Shown piece after piece: positions 61,305-64,000 of a stretch of DNA of 64,000 nt (its first letter is position 1; each line of letters opens with the position of its first letter). This DNA is from Ramazzottius varieornatus (Eukaryota > Tardigrada > Eutardigrada > Parachela > Ramazzottiidae), in NCBI GenBank assembly GCA_001949185.1, contig BDGG01000022.1, positions 186,001 through 250,000 on the forward strand. Reading direction: 5' to 3'. The notes under the pieces are model-generated. The model was given only the letters and a program-made list of their open reading frames with translations. It did no database searches and was not told the DNA's origin. The translations under genes and the position numbers were made by a program.

Positions 61305-64000
61305 TATCCCTCTCTCGATAGATGTTCTGTTGCCTTTCATAATTCTCCATCCCGGTAGTGCAAAGCCCAGCTTGCACGAACGCCCCACAATCTGGCATTT
61401 TAATTTTTTATCGAGCTCCTGTGACTGACGTATGAGTGTAGTACTGACAGTGTCGGCAGAAGCAGATCTTTATGATCGGCAAGAGTGATAAATTGTTAAA
61501 TCGGATAACCAGTCATAACTTGATCAAACTTGAAAGCGGTTGGGTCGAGGCGGAGAGCCAGGGAAAATGACGGAACTTGGATCAGTTCATATTAAAGAGT
61601 TCTTGCTTGAGTGGGTCTCCATTGCAGTTTGTGAATTTGGTGGTGCTGCGGGGGGGGGGGAATGACAGAGAGACCACAGTGAAGGGGAAAAGTCCGGCAC
61701 TCACACAGGGGTGAGGTCGACCCTCCATGATTCCCTAAGCGGTGGCAGGTCGACTGCTGCCATTCTACAGTACGAGTAGGAGTAGGGGTATGGGTATGGG
61801 GAGTCTTTTCTCTAACTAGGGACAGACCGGCCTGCGCAGTTGACCATGATGGGAGATATCATTGCTCTGCTAGTCGCTGTCTCGTCTCTCTTCTGTCAGC
61901 TACAAGAGCAGATGGATATTAAAGGACAGGAAGCAACAGGACAAAGGGTCAAGTCCTCATGCAGGCAGCTTACTCTGCCGCCCCTCCATCCTACCAGCCA
62001 GAGGACAGAAGGCGTCCCACTGCTCACTGTCCACTACTTACACATCATCAGTCCGAGTATAGTGCCTACTGGGCCATTACTCACACAAGTGCAATGCTGC
62101 CACACTACCTCCTCCATCATCCTTTACGCTCTGGCCCAGCTTCGCTCCGGTGTTCTTCACAAGATCAAGAACGGGCTGCACAACTGCTATCCAAAAGACC
62201 TATTCAACAGAGATGCCAATAAAATAACCACAAATGACTATCTTACTCTACAAGTAAAGCCCCCCCCCCCAGCAAGGACCATCGTCTGCGCACGGCAAGT
62301 CTGGCTCACCCAGCCGTCAAAAGAAAAACTACTCATTGTAAGGGAGAGCAAACACAATTGCAGTTGAACCATGGAGAATGTTGAGGCAGTCTTGACAAGA
62401 TGTACGTCGTGGTTCCTTGGGGGCAGACTTTTTCCCCTAGAAATGCACAAGAGTGATTATTGCAGAACTTGGCAAAGAATTGACTCACCGACTGCATAAT
62501 AAATCCATGTGTAATGTGTCAGCCAAAGGACTTCTTCGAGTGATTGGGTTCAAGGCCAAACAGGTGGATGGGCGGCGGGTGCGGGTCCGCAGGTCCTTTG
62601 GACTCCAGCAGAGGTCCGACGATGGGTGGATAGAGTCAGTAGGGCTTTATGTTTAGGTTCAAGTCATCAAAGATGACTGTGATATGGCCACCAATGGATG
62701 GCATTTCACAACCACTTTGACGGACTAAACATCACACATCATCACTGCCATCAAGTATGCTAGCTCCCACTTTCGCTCCCAGGTCGCTGTTGTCAACGGA
62801 GGGTTGGTGAGGGGAAAGAGCACGAGTTGCGAGAGCGGGCATTTTCATCCCCCCTCCAAAAGATAGAGAGAGAGACTACAGCATCTCACTACCCATGTCT
62901 TTCACCCCACATTTCCCTCCTGATATAATACCCAAACAATCATCATCAACTATTCCTCCGTTCGCGCCACAAGAATCCACCGTGAGATATTCCATCACTG
63001 GCCCACTGGTCAGCCTGGCACACAACGGATCGACACGAGGCTTCGTCAACTTCCATCTTAGTGATTTCCTGGCCTTCCCTCCTTCCTTATACCTCGGGCA
63101 CAACGGAAGGCGCCACCAAAGGCCTGCAAGGCAGAAAGAGATTAAAGTATTATAGTCCGGACAACGCAATGGAATGACCATTGACCACTGCTCTTGCCTG
63201 CCACACAGCTTCCTCGGCTGCAATGAGAAAGCGCGCAATAGGCGTGACGTAAGCTCTTTCCATGCCGAGCGGCATTGGACAATGCGGTGGCCAAGAACCA
63301 ATCAAAACACCGCCATTCAACCCTACAACCAATCAAGAATCAGCAATATGCCCTATTTTCATCAACGCACAGTACCTGCTTCATCTCGGTAAGATGACCG
63401 CTGGTCAAGTGAAACTCATCCATCGGGACACTAATGACAAGAAAGCCCAGCAATCTTCTCTTTAGACGCCGCACCGGAAACCCGGATGATATTGAGACCG
63501 GAAGAGCAGTACCATAAAAACACTAACACAGCAGCCGATTGGCCTTGGACCGCAAATCGTTTAACTTTACCCAGAGAAGCCCATAAGGGCTACCCGATGA
63601 TTAGGGAAAGATGGTCCTCCGGGCCCAAGTTGAACTCGACCAGCAAGAATGATCCGGGTTCTCAAAGATGGAAAAAAGGTCCGAAAAACCATATAAACGC
63701 GCTAGCGCTCCGCTATCTGCTAATAATTATTATTTCTTTAATTCATTTTTGCCACTTGCGAAACCGCTTAGTGACTCGGTTCACCAGGCGGTACTTCTTG
63801 ATTGGCGCAACCAAAGTTTCCTTCCTATTGGACAAGTTGTTTTATGACTCATCTCAGGACAGACTATCGTCATCATTGACGTCAGCGACCTGCCTATGGA
63901 ATCGGATGGAGTGCGCGAGCGGGCCGAGCGTTTGGCCTAGCTGACGTTCTGCCGGGCCGACGTGTCGAAGAGAAACTTCCTGAATCTTGACAGCTTTTGT
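61305..64000. other. Right end, no gene recognised
   Basis: The largest frame (61840-62367 +, starting MTMMGDIIALLVAVSSLFC) has a signal-like start but no recognisable domain and is not supported by splicing. Runs of 11 G (61650-61660) and 11 C (62260-62270) flank it in opposite orientation. Near the right edge a plus-strand stretch after an acceptor-like CAGGACAG at about 63865 reads TIVIIDVSDLPMESDGVRER and stops, which could be the last exon of an unseen gene; the minus strand is open there too. Confidence 0.3.

Noticed and set aside
61840-62367. 175-codon plus-strand ORF with signal-like start
   Set aside because: No domain, crosses an 11-base C run and has low-complexity, tract-like composition; kept only as a note in the right-end feature.
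62876-63301. Minus-strand 141-codon ORF
   Set aside because: No recognisable motif and no consistent splice sites.

Overview
This is a gene-dense stretch of nuclear DNA from an animal. Coding regions are split by many short GT-AG introns, mostly 50-250 bp. There are no operons, Shine-Dalgarno sites or CRISPR arrays. The gene set is metazoan: TRAP-alpha, a TRPA-type ankyrin channel, an A1CF/RBM46/hnRNP-Q-like RNA-binding protein, an R3H-SUZ protein, a MISP/AKAP2-like scaffold, PRMT3, lysosomal glucocerebrosidase and mitochondrial EF-G2. Compact introns, closely packed head-to-head genes and moderate GC suggest an early-branching animal such as a sponge. That placement is inference and not proven by the sequence.

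Layout. 1-621: edge of an unknown Ser-rich gene (-). 2633-4108: SSR1 (+). 5064-7003: HMG-CoA synthase (+). 7279-12666: TRPA-like channel (-). 14958-17864: three-RRM protein (-), head to head with a PHD-finger/SAM protein at 18397-21277 (+). 21910-24428: MISP/AKAP2-like protein (-). 25980-27621: unrecognised five-exon gene (-). 27871-30014: PCID2-like TREX-2 subunit (-), head to head with inorganic pyrophosphatase at 30337-32538 (+). 33005-35671: CID-RRM protein of SCAF4/SCAF8 type (-). 37381-40062: R3HDM-like protein (-). 40788-43416: PRMT3 (+). 43597-46072: a 2.5 kb inverted-repeat transposable element. 46966-47597: short secreted Cys-peptide precursor (+). 48003-50697: glucosylceramidase (-). 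51131-51587: small gene (-), 40 bp from GFM2 at 51628-54416 (+). 54417-56700: repeat-rich. 56710-57740: multi-TM protein (+). 59456-61304: mitochondrial dicarboxylate carrier (+). 61305-64000: no recognised gene.

The genes do not form one pathway; they are mostly housekeeping functions (secretory translocation, sterol synthesis, mRNA export and turnover, mitochondrial ribosome recycling and transport, lysosomal lipid breakdown). Shared features are the compact divergent promoters and a marked excess of the palindrome TGACGTCA (CRE/ATF-type site). The most novel items are the candidate secreted twin-CX3C peptide precursor, the phase-consistent unknown gene at 25980-27621, the PHD-SAM protein, the 2.5 kb element with its 173 bp internal repeat, two MITE-like elements, and a pyrophosphatase with two in-frame starts that suggest dual targeting. 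Exon models were built by eye from splice sites, reading frame and family similarity, and no database was searched.
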